This document shows, one piece after another, positions 8,982 to 18,900 of a stretch of 64,000 nt of DNA. The stretch lies in NCBI GenBank assembly GCA_903911085.1, contig CAIWCC010000230.1, positions 1 to 64,000 on the forward strand, read 5' to 3'. The notes under the pieces were generated by a model. That model did not search any database. It had not been told where the DNA came from and was given only the letters and a program-made list of their open reading frames with translations. Within the stretch, counting starts at the first letter, position 1, and each line of letters begins with the position of its first letter. A program made the translations under genes and the position numbers. Source of the DNA: an uncultured Bacteroidales bacterium. Lineage in GTDB: Bacteria > Bacteroidota > Bacteroidia > Bacteroidales > Paludibacteraceae.

Positions 8982-9243
8982 CTATTGTTCATTCACTAGT
9001 TCACCATTTTTCAATAATTGAACAAAATAAATATTCGAGTTTAAAGTTGATACATCATTACTTCCTTTTGATGAAAGTGTTGTAATGATTTTTTGAACAC
9101 CAATTATGTCGTAAATAATTACTATTTCAATATCAATGAGTTATTTAAAATAAAGAGTAGATTTTGAACTGAATTTGGATAATGCGAAAACATTTATAAT
9201 TGACTTTGAAATAGGTATTAGAGGTGACAGTGATTTTTCAGCA
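8982..9243 (-). pseudogene. Relic of a T9SS C-terminal sorting domain
   Basis: This fills most of the 331-bp gap between the genes at 7047 and 9253. One minus-strand frame reads SIINVFALSKFSSKSTLYFK, then a TAA, then IEIVIIYDIIGVQKIITTL, and ends with STLNSNIYFVQLLKNGELV and a stop (8982-8984). This is the layout of a type-A sorting domain (NVYPNP-like start, IYDIxGxxV, LxSGIYFVxL). It is therefore the broken 3' end of a lost secreted protein, with one in-frame stop and a degenerate YPNP. It lies directly after the intact CTD of 9253-12456, suggesting that a neighbouring paralog or other T9SS gene was deleted here. Confidence 0.7.
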
Positions 9244-9252
9244 TTAACACTT

Positions 9253-12200
9253 CTATAAATTTATGATTTTCACCGTATTGGTTTCTAGTACCGATTTCGC
9301 TACACAAATCAAAATTCCTTTTGGGAGTTTAGAATTGCTAATTTCTAAATCGCCAACAATTTTAGTTACATTATAAACCAATGCGCCTGTTTGAGAATAA
9401 ATGCATACCTGGACTGGAAGTGCATTACTTGAATTGTTTATATGAAGCATTTTCCCTTCAGTTAAACAAGTTGGATATACATTTAATGTAGATTGTTTGG
9501 TGTTTTGAGATGTTCCAGTACTTATTTCTTCAGCCACTTCCACACTGGTTATAGTTGGAAGTGTGCCACTAACTACTTTTATTCTAACTGCTTGTAACAT
9601 GTACGGATTTGCATCAAAAGAATACCAAACAGTAGAATTAGTTCCTGTTGTTATGGCTGGCCTTGCCAATAGCCTTGAACCTAGATAAAGTGCAAAAACG
9701 CCAGTACCAGTAGATGAATAATTTAATTTTACGCGATATTTTGTCGTTTTGTTTACATTAAAATGGTACGAATGCCACAAATCGACAGCAGTAATTTTGT
9801 ATGTTCCATTTGTACGAGCAGTATTTCGAAAGGTATATCCATTTTTATTGTACAATCGCCATTGATTGCCCGGAATTATTGTTGGCGTAGTAGAAGTTAC
9901 AGCATAACCATTGGTGATGGCTGGACGTGGTTGATTGTACAACATGGTGATGGCATCAAACTTTTTGTTGGTAATGGTGGGTTCTTGACAAAATCCCCAA
10001 CGTTCATCCCCAGACAGACAGAAATAAGCAAATGCATTTCCACCTGTTTTATACCATTCGTTTTGGTGTTCTACAATTTCTAAACCTATACGTTCGTCCA
10101 ACATCGCTGCCGGTGCTACCGCTTCCATTCCAGTTCCACCATTTACATCGCCAAACGACGGTCCACCCTCGTAAACTACACGGCGTAAGCCATAAGCCGA
10201 GGTAAAATAAGCCGTATATTCCTGACTTTCATACGCCCATGTTATTGGATCCATACCGCAACCAGCCCATACATTGTCGATGGTGGCTCCGGCGCAGGGG
10301 TTAAAATATCCCGAACATCCACCGCCCCACACATAATAATCTGCTGGCTGAGGGTAATTTTTTTCGATATGAAACAACCTAGAAGTGGCAGTGCTGCTGC
10401 CATTTCCGTAAGCATCTAAACCTGCTTTTTGCCATTCGAGCAATGGACGAACTCGTGTCATCATTTCCGAATCACCAAATACGGTACGAAATATGTTGCT
10501 GATTTCGACTGTTCTTTTTACATAATATTCGTTGTGACCAGCCAATCCCAATGATTTACCAACAGAATCTGCATAAGCTGTTTGATTAAATGCTGAACCA
10601 AAATTCCAAATTTCGTTGCTATATTCCACCATTAATTTCAAAGATGGGTCAAGTGGTGGATATTTTGGCTTGGCTTGGATGCTGGTATAAGGGTTTACAC
10701 CGTCGCTGCCGTATTTGAATAATTGTGCCAATTTGATAATGTAATCATCGTTTACCTTAGCTGGGACACATATCCATAAATCTTTTTGGGTCTGGTTGGC
10801 AAGAAGTGTCAAATATTCCCAGGCGCCCCCATAAATTTTCTTCGAATTCAAAACCTTGTATTGGGTTCGTTGCCCTATAATGTTTCTTTCAGTCCAATCA
10901 ACTTGATTGTTCCCGTTGGTAGATGTAAAATCCATCGCGCGGAGGAAGTTGAATTTGGACAAAATTTCTAAGGTTTTTCGATGAAATATCTCGGTTGTGT
11001 CTTGTGCTTCATTGGCTCCTGGGTAGATGGGGCGGTAAATTTTGAAATTTTTCATTCCAACGCCACCAGTATTTCGTACCCGAGCTACTAAATTCATAGC
11101 TCCACTGTTGGTAACATCTACAAAATAGGATGTTTCATTTCTTTTAGAATCATAAATCCTACTTCCTGCTACTTCAGTGCCATTTGATAAAGTAATTGTG
11201 CCAATATTTCCTTTGAAAATAACTCGGTATCTTCCATGCTGATTTGAAACGTTTTCCCCCATAATTATGTCGCATTTATCATTGGCAGGCCAGTCGTCAG
11301 GAGTAGTTAAAAATCCTGTACCCAGATAAGAATCTCTACTATTTACCATTCCATTGGCATACAAAAAAACTGATTCCCAATCGGCTTGACTGCTTAATCC
11401 AATTCCGAGATAATTCTTGCTTTCGTCCCAAGCAGGTGTCAAAGCGGTAGTGAGGGTTGTATAAGGATTACTCAACCCAGAGTAATTACCTACAGCATCA
11501 TAAGCTTTTATTGTAATAGAGTTTGAACTGGATGGAGTCAAACCTAAAATGATTTTTGATGTTCCGTAAGCTATGCCTTTAGAAATATTGTTGACAAACA
11601 CCTCATAACCAGCCACACTTACATTGTCGGTAGAAGGACTCCAAGTGAGCAAATAGGATGTTGCGCCAATATTCGTTGCACTTAAACCAGTTGGTTTCAA
11701 AGGACTTATTATGTCGGCAATGGTTGTAGTAACTGGCAGAGCAATGCCACCTAACGATAAATTTTCGCTGTAATCTTTTGCTACTACAGTCATTTGATAT
11801 AAGGTAAATGGTGTAAGCCCCTTAATATCTAAACTTAATTCAGCTGTAATTCCTTTAGAAAGTCCATTTGCAAACACTTCGTACGACATAATGCCAGCAT
11901 TGTCTGTAGAAGCTGCCCAAGAAAGTGTAAACGAACTTTGAAGTAACGCAGACACTGCAAGGGCTGTAGGCGCAGATGGCTTTTGAGTATCATCGGCCAC
12001 TTTTGTGAGTATAAAATTATCAAAATTAGGTCCGCCATCGCTACTTGTTGCGGTGAGTCTAATGGTGTTATTTCCTGCATTCAGCTTCAATGTGGGGAAT
12101 GATTGCGTTCCGAAAGTAGTAAAACTGGCAGTAGCAGGAAAATCAATAGAACTCATAGCGACACCATTTACCAGCAAATCGCACGGGCGAAGTGGCGATT

Positions 12201-12456
12201 TTCCATTGGCATAAGTCATTGTTAACTGGTAAGTGCCAGCCGTGGCTAGGTTAATGTTGGCCATTTCGAACCAAGAGCCAACATTACCCATGTCCGCATA
12301 ACCAGGCATTGAACCAGCCGCAGCTATTATTACACAACCATTTGTTGAAGTATAAGTCTCACAATCAAAAGTTTGTGCATAATTGAGTATTGAAATAAAT
12401 AAGAATAAACTGACTAAAAGAGGTTTTAGAACACCAAAATTGAATCGATTTTTCAT
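9253..12456 (-). CDS. Secreted modular GH-A-like enzyme, paralog 2
   Basis: This 1067-residue protein has the same architecture as 3676-6921: signal peptide ending NYAQ, a CBM6/35-like domain (GYADMGNVGSWFE), two FN3 domains (LSWAASTDN, LTWSPSTDN), catalytic-looking domain, beta-sandwich and T9SS CTD. The catalytic region is nearly the same as in paralog 1, including LMVEYSNEIWN, YYVWGGGCSGYFNPCAGA and RRVVYEGGPSFGD. The FN3 and C-terminal parts are clearly more diverged, so the selection is on the catalytic domain. It lies 29 bp downstream of the GH28/GH49-like gene and probably shares its promoter at 13985-14049. The substrate is unknown. Confidence 0.75.
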   Translation of the reverse strand: MKNRFNFGVLKPLLVSLFLFISILNYAQTFDCETYTSTNGCVIIAAAGSMPGYADMGNVGSWFEMANINLATAGTYQLTMTYANGKSPLRPCDLLVNGVAMSSIDFPATASFTTFGTQSFPTLKLNAGNNTIRLTATSSDGGPNFDNFILTKVADDTQKPSAPTALAVSALLQSSFTLSWAASTDNAGIMSYEVFANGLSKGITAELSLDIKGLTPFTLYQMTVVAKDYSENLSLGGIALPVTTTIADIISPLKPTGLSATNIGATSYLLTWSPSTDNVSVAGYEVFVNNISKGIAYGTSKIILGLTPSSSNSITIKAYDAVGNYSGLSNPYTTLTTALTPAWDESKNYLGIGLSSQADWESVFLYANGMVNSRDSYLGTGFLTTPDDWPANDKCDIIMGENVSNQHGRYRVIFKGNIGTITLSNGTEVAGSRIYDSKRNETSYFVDVTNSGAMNLVARVRNTGGVGMKNFKIYRPIYPGANEAQDTTEIFHRKTLEILSKFNFLRAMDFTSTNGNNQVDWTERNIIGQRTQYKVLNSKKIYGGAWEYLTLLANQTQKDLWICVPAKVNDDYIIKLAQLFKYGSDGVNPYTSIQAKPKYPPLDPSLKLMVEYSNEIWNFGSAFNQTAYADSVGKSLGLAGHNEYYVKRTVEISNIFRTVFGDSEMMTRVRPLLEWQKAGLDAYGNGSSTATSRLFHIEKNYPQPADYYVWGGGCSGYFNPCAGATIDNVWAGCGMDPITWAYESQEYTAYFTSAYGLRRVVYEGGPSFGDVNGGTGMEAVAPAAMLDERIGLEIVEHQNEWYKTGGNAFAYFCLSGDERWGFCQEPTITNKKFDAITMLYNQPRPAITNGYAVTSTTPTIIPGNQWRLYNKNGYTFRNTARTNGTYKITAVDLWHSYHFNVNKTTKYRVKLNYSSTGTGVFALYLGSRLLARPAITTGTNSTVWYSFDANPYMLQAVRIKVVSGTLPTITSVEVAEEISTGTSQNTKQSTLNVYPTCLTEGKMLHINNSSNALPVQVCIYSQTGALVYNVTKIVGDLEISNSKLPKGILICVAKSVLETNTVKIINL

Positions 12457-12485
12457 TTGAAGATTATAAGAATGTTTTATTAGGA

Positions 12486-13925
12486 TTATTTTATTGTTAT
12501 ACCTTCGCTAAACTCACTGTAAAGTCGAAGATCTTTTAAATTATTGATTTTTTTGCCGTGTATGGTCAGGTTTTCAATCATGATATTTTTCACTTTATGA
12601 TTTTCGTCGTAGCCACTAAACAAGGAATATGGAAAGATTCCATCGGTTACTGAAATATTTTTGAAGGTGATATTCTCTATTGTACCTCTATATTTTGCTT
12701 GCGCTTTTCTTTCGTTGGGGTTTAAATAAAGCACACCGTCCCACGCACCATGCAGGTATCGTTTGTCAATTTCTGCCTGTGTTTTTGGTTTGTCCACGCT
12801 GTATTGCGTATAAAAAACAGCTAAATCGAATAGCTTTTGGTTGCAATCTTCAATCCTTATATCTTCGAACAACACATTCGACACTTTGGCATCATCACCA
12901 TTATGAATGCTAATGGCTGCACCTTTATCCACATGAATAATATCACAATTTCGGAACACAATATCTGTCACTTCATCGCATTGCAGCTCAAAACCAATTT
13001 CAATACCATTTCCCCACTCGGCATTCCAAAAGGTGCAATCCGATACTTTAATGTTGGAAGAGATGACATTGTCAGCATAGTTTAAATGCCCTTTAATAGC
13101 CACACAATCATCTTTTACACGGATAAAGCAATTTTTAACGGTTACATTTCTACTACGCACAATGTCAATTCCATCGTCGCTCGGATTGCCTGCCAATAAG
13201 CGGATGCCGTTGATGTCAACATTATCGCAATTTTCAGTTACAACCTGCCATGTAAAAGCATCCACCAACATTATATCGTTGATGGTAATGTTCTTACAAC
13301 TTTTAAAATGCACAAATTTATGTTTTTTCCAATCGCTCCATTGCTTATTGTTGGTGCCCAATAAAACGCCTCGTCCGCAAACCTTAATGTTTTCGGCATT
13401 TTCAGAATATATAAAACCATCCACTACTGCACCTGCGCCAATATAAACGGTCTGATTCGATTTGGGCTGTATTAAACCTGCTTTGTGTACTTTTCCCGCT
13501 TCAAAATAAATTACGTTGGGGTCGGTTGCACTAGGAATCTTAGTTTCAAGCGGATTAGCAAAAAGGAATAAAGGAAATTCGAGTGGCGCGCCATTGAGCT
13601 CAATGCTCAAATTGCAGGGCTTATCAATGCTGAAATGTATGGTACTATCGGCACTCCAAGTGGGTATGATGTTCAAACTTTTTGGGCGAATATCCACCCA
13701 TTTTACATCACGGTTGGCTTTGATTTTGATGGTTACTTTGCCTTGCATGTCGAAAGCTGCATAACTCACAATGGGCGAATCGTACGTGCCAATTTGCTGA
13801 TTGTTAGCCATTACTGTATATTTTACAGATTGACTTACGCCTTCAGTTTTTGGGTAGATAGTTACTTGAGCGTAAATTGAATTTAAGACGAATAAACTGA
13901 TAATTAGAAGTTTGATTTTTTTCAT
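12486..13925 (-). CDS. Secreted GH28/GH49-like beta-helix glycoside hydrolase
   Basis: The protein has 479 residues: signal peptide (MKKIKLLIISLFVLNSIYA), an N-terminal beta-sandwich (about 25-135, including VKWVDIRPKS and FANPLE) and a right-handed parallel beta-helix. Motifs at the active-site turn resemble clan GH-N enzymes: GNPSDDGIDIVRSRNV followed by KDDCVAIKG, equivalent to the NxD and DD motifs of polygalacturonases. The N-terminal sandwich domain is more like GH49 (dextranase-type) proteins than plain GH28, so the family call stays open. It has no T9SS CTD, so it is probably periplasmic. It is the first gene of a minus-strand operon with 9253-12456 and carries the locus operator upstream. 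Confidence 0.75.
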   Translation of the reverse strand: MKKIKLLIISLFVLNSIYAQVTIYPKTEGVSQSVKYTVMANNQQIGTYDSPIVSYAAFDMQGKVTIKIKANRDVKWVDIRPKSLNIIPTWSADSTIHFSIDKPCNLSIELNGAPLEFPLFLFANPLETKIPSATDPNVIYFEAGKVHKAGLIQPKSNQTVYIGAGAVVDGFIYSENAENIKVCGRGVLLGTNNKQWSDWKKHKFVHFKSCKNITINDIMLVDAFTWQVVTENCDNVDINGIRLLAGNPSDDGIDIVRSRNVTVKNCFIRVKDDCVAIKGHLNYADNVISSNIKVSDCTFWNAEWGNGIEIGFELQCDEVTDIVFRNCDIIHVDKGAAISIHNGDDAKVSNVLFEDIRIEDCNQKLFDLAVFYTQYSVDKPKTQAEIDKRYLHGAWDGVLYLNPNERKAQAKYRGTIENITFKNISVTDGIFPYSLFSGYDENHKVKNIMIENLTIHGKKINNLKDLRLYSEFSEGITIK

Positions 13926-13984
13926 TTTTAAAAATTATATTTATATCGGTTTGCGTGTGAATATTATCAATAAAAAATATGGTG

Positions 13985-13992
13985 CAAAAATA
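13985..13992 (-). promoter_or_regulatory. -7 box of the 12486-13925 operon
   Basis: The minus strand reads TATTTTTG, a perfect TAnnTTTG, exactly 42 bp downstream of the operator at 14035-14049. Confidence 0.75.
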
Positions 13993-14034
13993 TATTTATC
14001 AATTCATTAATAATGATATTTTTATATCTAACTT

Positions 14035-14049
14035 TGATACTTAGTTTAC
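14035..14049 (-). promoter_or_regulatory. Locus operator copy 3 (GTAAACTAAGTATCA)
   Basis: The minus strand reads GTAAACTAAGTATCA-N6-GATATAAAAATATC. The first half is degenerate, but the AGTATCA core and a perfect GATATAAAAATATC palindrome are kept. It sits in the divergent region shared with the 14229 gene, which has its own copy on the other strand. Confidence 0.7.
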
Positions 14050-14153
14050 ATTCAAATAAATAACATATATTTCAGTTTCAATGAAGTAAATTGCTTCTAA
14101 AACTATTAAAAGGCAGATTGCTGTATTTTTTGAATGTTTTTTCATTATTAATT

Positions 14154-14197
14154 GTCGAAATAGTATCACTTAAGATACTAATAAATAGCTAATTTTG
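14154..14197 (+). promoter_or_regulatory. Operator copy 4 (GTCGAAATAGTATCA) plus -7 box, short-spacer class
   Basis: GTCGAAATAGTATCA (14154-14168) is followed by a 21-bp spacer and TAATTTTG (14190-14197). The secondary GATA half-site is present (CTTAAGATA). With this spacer the operator sits over the expected -33 region, unlike the 42-bp class. Confidence 0.8.
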
Positions 14198-14228
14198 CGC
14201 AATTCTGATTTTTAAATTTTTGTATAAC

Positions 14229-15782
14229 ATGAAAATCCAACCTACTAAACTGGCATTAAGTTTCTTTTCAATTTTGATTTCGGCGCCAATGATTTTTGCT
14301 AATGAATCTTTTTATAATGTAAAAAATTATGGTGCTCTTGGCGATGGAAAAAACTTGGATAGCAAAGCCATTAATCTTGCCATAGAAGCTGCCGAAAAAA
14401 CTGGAGGTGGAACGGTTTATATTCCCGCTGGTAATTATTGGAGTGGTTCTATTCGGCTCAAAAGTAATATTCATTTGTTCATCGACCAAGGTGCAACTAT
14501 CATAGCAGCAACTGTGAACAAAGAAAACGATTACGACGATGCTGAACGCTCCGTTAGTGAAAAATTTCAGGATTACGGTCATAGCCATTTTAAAAATAGT
14601 CTGATTTGGGGCAGTGATTTGGTAAATGTATCCATTACCGGAACTGGCCTTATCAATGGTAAAAATTTATATCACGGTTTGAAAGGCAAAAAAGGCGATT
14701 ATATTGACAGTACCGATGTAGATACTCAAACTGCCAACAAAGCCATCTGCCTATACCGTTGCCGAAACGTAATCATGCGCGATATTACCATTCTTAGTGG
14801 TGGTTGGTTTGCAATTTTGGCTACCGGAGTAGATAATCTCACCATCGACAACATCAAAATTGACACTAACCGCGATGGCATGGACATAGATTGCTGTAAA
14901 AATGTACGCATCAACAATTGCCATGTAAACTCGCCTACCGACGATGGTATTTGTTTGAAGAGCTCTTTTGCATTGGGTTATGCCCGCGATACCGAAAACA
15001 TAACCATCACGAACTGTATTGTTTCGGGTTTTGTGGAAGGGTCGATGCTCGATGGTACTTTTCAGAAATCGGAAACCAACAAACGACCTTTTGGCAGAAT
15101 TAAATTTGGAACAGAAACCAATGGTGGCTTTAAAAACATTACTATCAGCAATTGTGTATTTAATTATTGCAAAGGTTTGGCTATAATGACTGTTGATGGT
15201 GGTAGTATTGAAGATGTTAGCATTTCCAACATCACCATGCGCGATGTGGTAAATGACCCCATTTTTATACGGATAGGTTCGCGGTTGCGTGGTCCGAAAG
15301 GAACGACGGTTGGCAGTATTAAACGTATAAAAATCAGCAACTTAATTGCTTCTAATGTAAACCCTGAATATGTAAACACCATTGCTGGAATTGCTGGACA
15401 TGCTATTGAAGATGTGGAACTTAGCAATGTGAGTTTTTACTACAAAGGTGGTGGCGAAAAAGGAGATTTCGCTAAATTCATTCCCGAAAATGATGGCGGA
15501 TATCCTGAACCCGGATTGTTTGGCAAAGACTTGCCTGTTTATGGCTTGTTTGTTCGCCATGCCAACAACCTCAGCCTGAACAATGTAAATTTCTATTATT
15601 TGAATGAAGATGCCCGCATGCCTATTCTTTTTGATGATGTGCAAGGTGCAGATTTTCGTTTTGTAAATGCTCAAAAAGTAAAAAATACCGATGCCTTGGT
15701 ACTTAAAAATTGTTCGGATATACGGGTTTTCGAATCGCTTGGAATGAAAAATAAAGTGCTGCAAAAAACAAAATTTAAATAA
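14229..15782 (+). CDS. GH28 polygalacturonase-like enzyme
   Basis: The ORF track begins at a TTG (14220). The ATG at 14229 is preferred because it begins a clean signal peptide (MKIQPTKLALSFFSILISAPMIFA). The mature protein (517 codons in total) opens with the standard FYNVKNYGALGDGKNLDSKAI signature of GH28. It carries the catalytic turns NRDGMDID (about 215; NTD-equivalent), TDDGICLKS (about 237; two Asp) and GRIKFGTE (RIK-equivalent). Family members cleave alpha-galacturonide or related uronide/rhamnoside linkages in pectin-like chains by inversion. No T9SS domain, so probably periplasmic. It is under operator copy 4 and is divergent from the GH28/GH49-like gene. Confidence 0.88.
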   Translation: MKIQPTKLALSFFSILISAPMIFANESFYNVKNYGALGDGKNLDSKAINLAIEAAEKTGGGTVYIPAGNYWSGSIRLKSNIHLFIDQGATIIAATVNKENDYDDAERSVSEKFQDYGHSHFKNSLIWGSDLVNVSITGTGLINGKNLYHGLKGKKGDYIDSTDVDTQTANKAICLYRCRNVIMRDITILSGGWFAILATGVDNLTIDNIKIDTNRDGMDIDCCKNVRINNCHVNSPTDDGICLKSSFALGYARDTENITITNCIVSGFVEGSMLDGTFQKSETNKRPFGRIKFGTETNGGFKNITISNCVFNYCKGLAIMTVDGGSIEDVSISNITMRDVVNDPIFIRIGSRLRGPKGTTVGSIKRIKISNLIASNVNPEYVNTIAGIAGHAIEDVELSNVSFYYKGGGEKGDFAKFIPENDGGYPEPGLFGKDLPVYGLFVRHANNLSLNNVNFYYLNEDARMPILFDDVQGADFRFVNAQKVKNTDALVLKNCSDIRVFESLGMKNKVLQKTKFK

Positions 15783-15833
15783 AAAATTTCGTATAAACAT
15801 TAGAATAATACAGTCGTAATTATCATACTAATA

Positions 15834-15877
15834 GATAGAATAGTATCATTTTCGGTATTTTAATTCAACTATTTTTG
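15834..15877 (+). promoter_or_regulatory. Operator copy 5 (GATAGAATAGTATCA) plus -7 box, short-spacer class
   Basis: GATAGAATAGTATCA (15834-15848), a 21-bp spacer, then TATTTTTG (15870-15877). The GTCGA half is degenerate, but the AGTATCA core and the exact spacing match copy 4. Confidence 0.7.
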
Positions 15878-15952
15878 TGAAGTTAAAATGGAAGTGGTTT
15901 TTTTTAGTATTTTAACTCAGTTACTACATTCACCTTATAAATTCAAAATTAC

Positions 15953-18900
15953 ATGAAGAGATTAAAGCTCGCTCTCGGAATCCTTTTTTTTGTTTCTAGT
16001 TTCTCGGCAAATGCAGCTACTGTAACAGCATTTACCGAAAATTTTAACGGGACTTCGCTTCCATCCGGTTGGACACAAACCACTCAATACCTATTGGGAG
16101 TTTCCAATGGTGAATTAGTAATCAATGTCAATAAAACAAAGGGATGGCAGTCTTTTGTTTTTACACCAACTAACACCATCGATTTTTCGACAAATCCTTA
16201 TGTTGCGCTAAAAGTTAGAGCTACTCAGCCTGTTAGACTTATGGTTTATTTGGTAGATGCAGCTAACAATGTTGTAAAACAAGCCAATGTGCGCTATGCT
16301 GGCGGCAAATCTACCAATGTATTGTTGGATTTTACTTCCGCAGGAAGCGTTAATTTAAGTGCCGTAACTAAATTGTACATTGGTGTTAACGGCGAAGCAT
16401 TAACATGGAGCGGCAAAGTATATATTGATGAAATTAATTTGGCAGGTGCAGCGGTTAAAAAAGCAACGCTATCAAGTATCGAGGATAAAACTTATTATCA
16501 AGGTACTTCAGCAAATTCATTTCTTGTTTCGGATATTTCTAATGCCTCATCAATTGAATTGGTCGGCGCTGAATCACTTATTGGGAATACGATTATTTTG
16601 ACAGATTTATTTACTATAAATGGTGTAACAAGTGGTTTTTCTACTATTACTTTTAATGCAAAAGCAGGTGTAAGTGGCACGGCAGTTGCCAAAATAATTA
16701 CACAAGCAAATGCAGGATTTGTAAATGATACCGCATTATTTAATCTGACTGTTGAAGGCAATTTACCCCCAACCGCCACAGTGCCAGCAACGCTTGATAT
16801 AAAAACCGGCAATGCATTGGCATTTAGTATTACTAATATTTCAGATGGGAATAGTTCTGTAGATCAATCAATTACTTACACATTTACAAAAATTTCGGGC
16901 ACAAGTATAGGTTCCATTACAAGTACTTATGACAAACAGAAAGCAGCAATAAATATTACGGGGCAAGCCGTTTCAGCTGGTATTAGTACTTACAAATTGG
17001 TGATAAAAGATGATGGCGGCGGACTCGATTCGTTGGTTAAAATAGTAAATGTGGTTGCTTATGCTAATTATAACAATCCGCCCACCTGCGAAATTAAAAA
17101 CGAGAACGAAATGTTTATCAATGATGGAACCATTGAAATACCCATTATAAACTCGAAAGATGGAAACACCGGATCTCAAAGTCTTTCCTATCAGGTAACA
17201 AGTTTAAATACCGACATTATTAGTAACGCCACTATAGGATTTGTAAATGGAAATCCTATGGAGCCAAAAGTGGTCTGCACAGCTTTGGTTACTGGAAAGG
17301 CAACCCTTGAACTCACTATTTCCGACGATGATTTTGGTTTTGATAATGGTGTAAAATCTTCCACACAAAAATTTACGATATTGGTAAAACCCACACCAAC
17401 CTATGGATTTGATGTGAATATTAGTAATTTTGCAAACGATACTACTAATCAGCTTTATAAATTGGAGGCGACCACTTCACAAACATTTACAAGTACTGTA
17501 TTTGATGGTAGCCCTTGTTTAAAAATTGATTGTAGCAACAAAGGTCAATGGTCGGGTTTTTGGTATCGCAACCCCGAAATGGATATTTCGGCAAACCCAT
17601 TGCTCGAATATGAAATTTATTGTGTTGATAAAAGTATTGAAACACATGCTTATTTTTGGGATTCAAAGAATTTACGAAATACCGATGGAGCCCACGCACA
17701 GCGGAAAACAGTATCTGCTAATACTTGGACAAAAGTGCTGATGGATTTTAGAGGAGCTGGCATGATGGTAACTGGTTCGGGTGTTGCGCTTAATGCAAAT
17801 GCCATTGATAGTGTGCTGTTTAATTACAATGGTTCGTTTCCTTTTCCGACCGAAACCTTTACTGGTACAATTTATATTCGCTCGATAAAAGCAGGAAATG
17901 CGGTTACCAATGTTCCTTCACTCACACCAATAGCCACTATAAATAATCCAGGTAATGCAACATACTTTAAGAACGAGGGAGCTAAAAAAATCAGAATTAA
18001 TAATATTAGTTGTGGTGCTGGTTGTTCCGAAGTGCCCATTGTTTCGATTAAAACTAATTCCAACGCTGCGCTATTAACCGGAGTAAGTCTTTCGCCATTA
18101 ACGGCTGGAAGTGTAGATCTTAATTTTACCGTAGGTGCTACAACTGGAAAAACAAATATTACCTTGGAAGTAATGGCAACTGGTTCAACCACAACCACCA
18201 AAATGTTTTCGATTGAGGTGCTGAACAATGCTATTTCTACTACCACTTTTAGCATTGATACCATCGCAAAAAAGCAAGTTATTGCTGGACTTGGAGCCGC
18301 TTCGCCAAAAATAGATTTGATTAACCAATTTATGAGTACGGGTTCATCTGTAATTAGAATGTTTTTCCTTGGTGATGAAATTGAGCCAGTTAACGACAAT
18401 TGCTCTCCTTTTGCCATTGACCAAACTAAATTTCTTTCCAGTGGATTAAATGTGGATTATATAAAAGCTGCACATCTAGCCGGAATTAATGATTTTGTGG
18501 TCACAGTATTGAGTCCACCATCGTGGATGAAACAAAATTTGAGTGAAACCTACAACATGTCACTTGCACCTACATGGGCTGCAACCACCAATAAAGTGGA
18601 TCCCATTTACTACGATGAGTATGTAGAATTTATGGTTGGAATAGTTCAATTAGTAAAAGTAAGAACCGGCGTAGAATTGATGGGAATTTGTCCACAAAAT
18701 GAACCTGCATTTTGCCAACCTTATGGCTCTGCCATACTTGACCCTGTACACATGGCTACTGTTTGTGGAATGTTAGGTAAAAAGCTGAGCACCCTGGGCT
18801 ATAAAACCAAAGTAATAGCCGCCGAACAAGTTTTTGCACAGAATGTGAATGCTTTCACCGATGCTATTCAAGCAGATACAGATGCTAACAAATACACATC

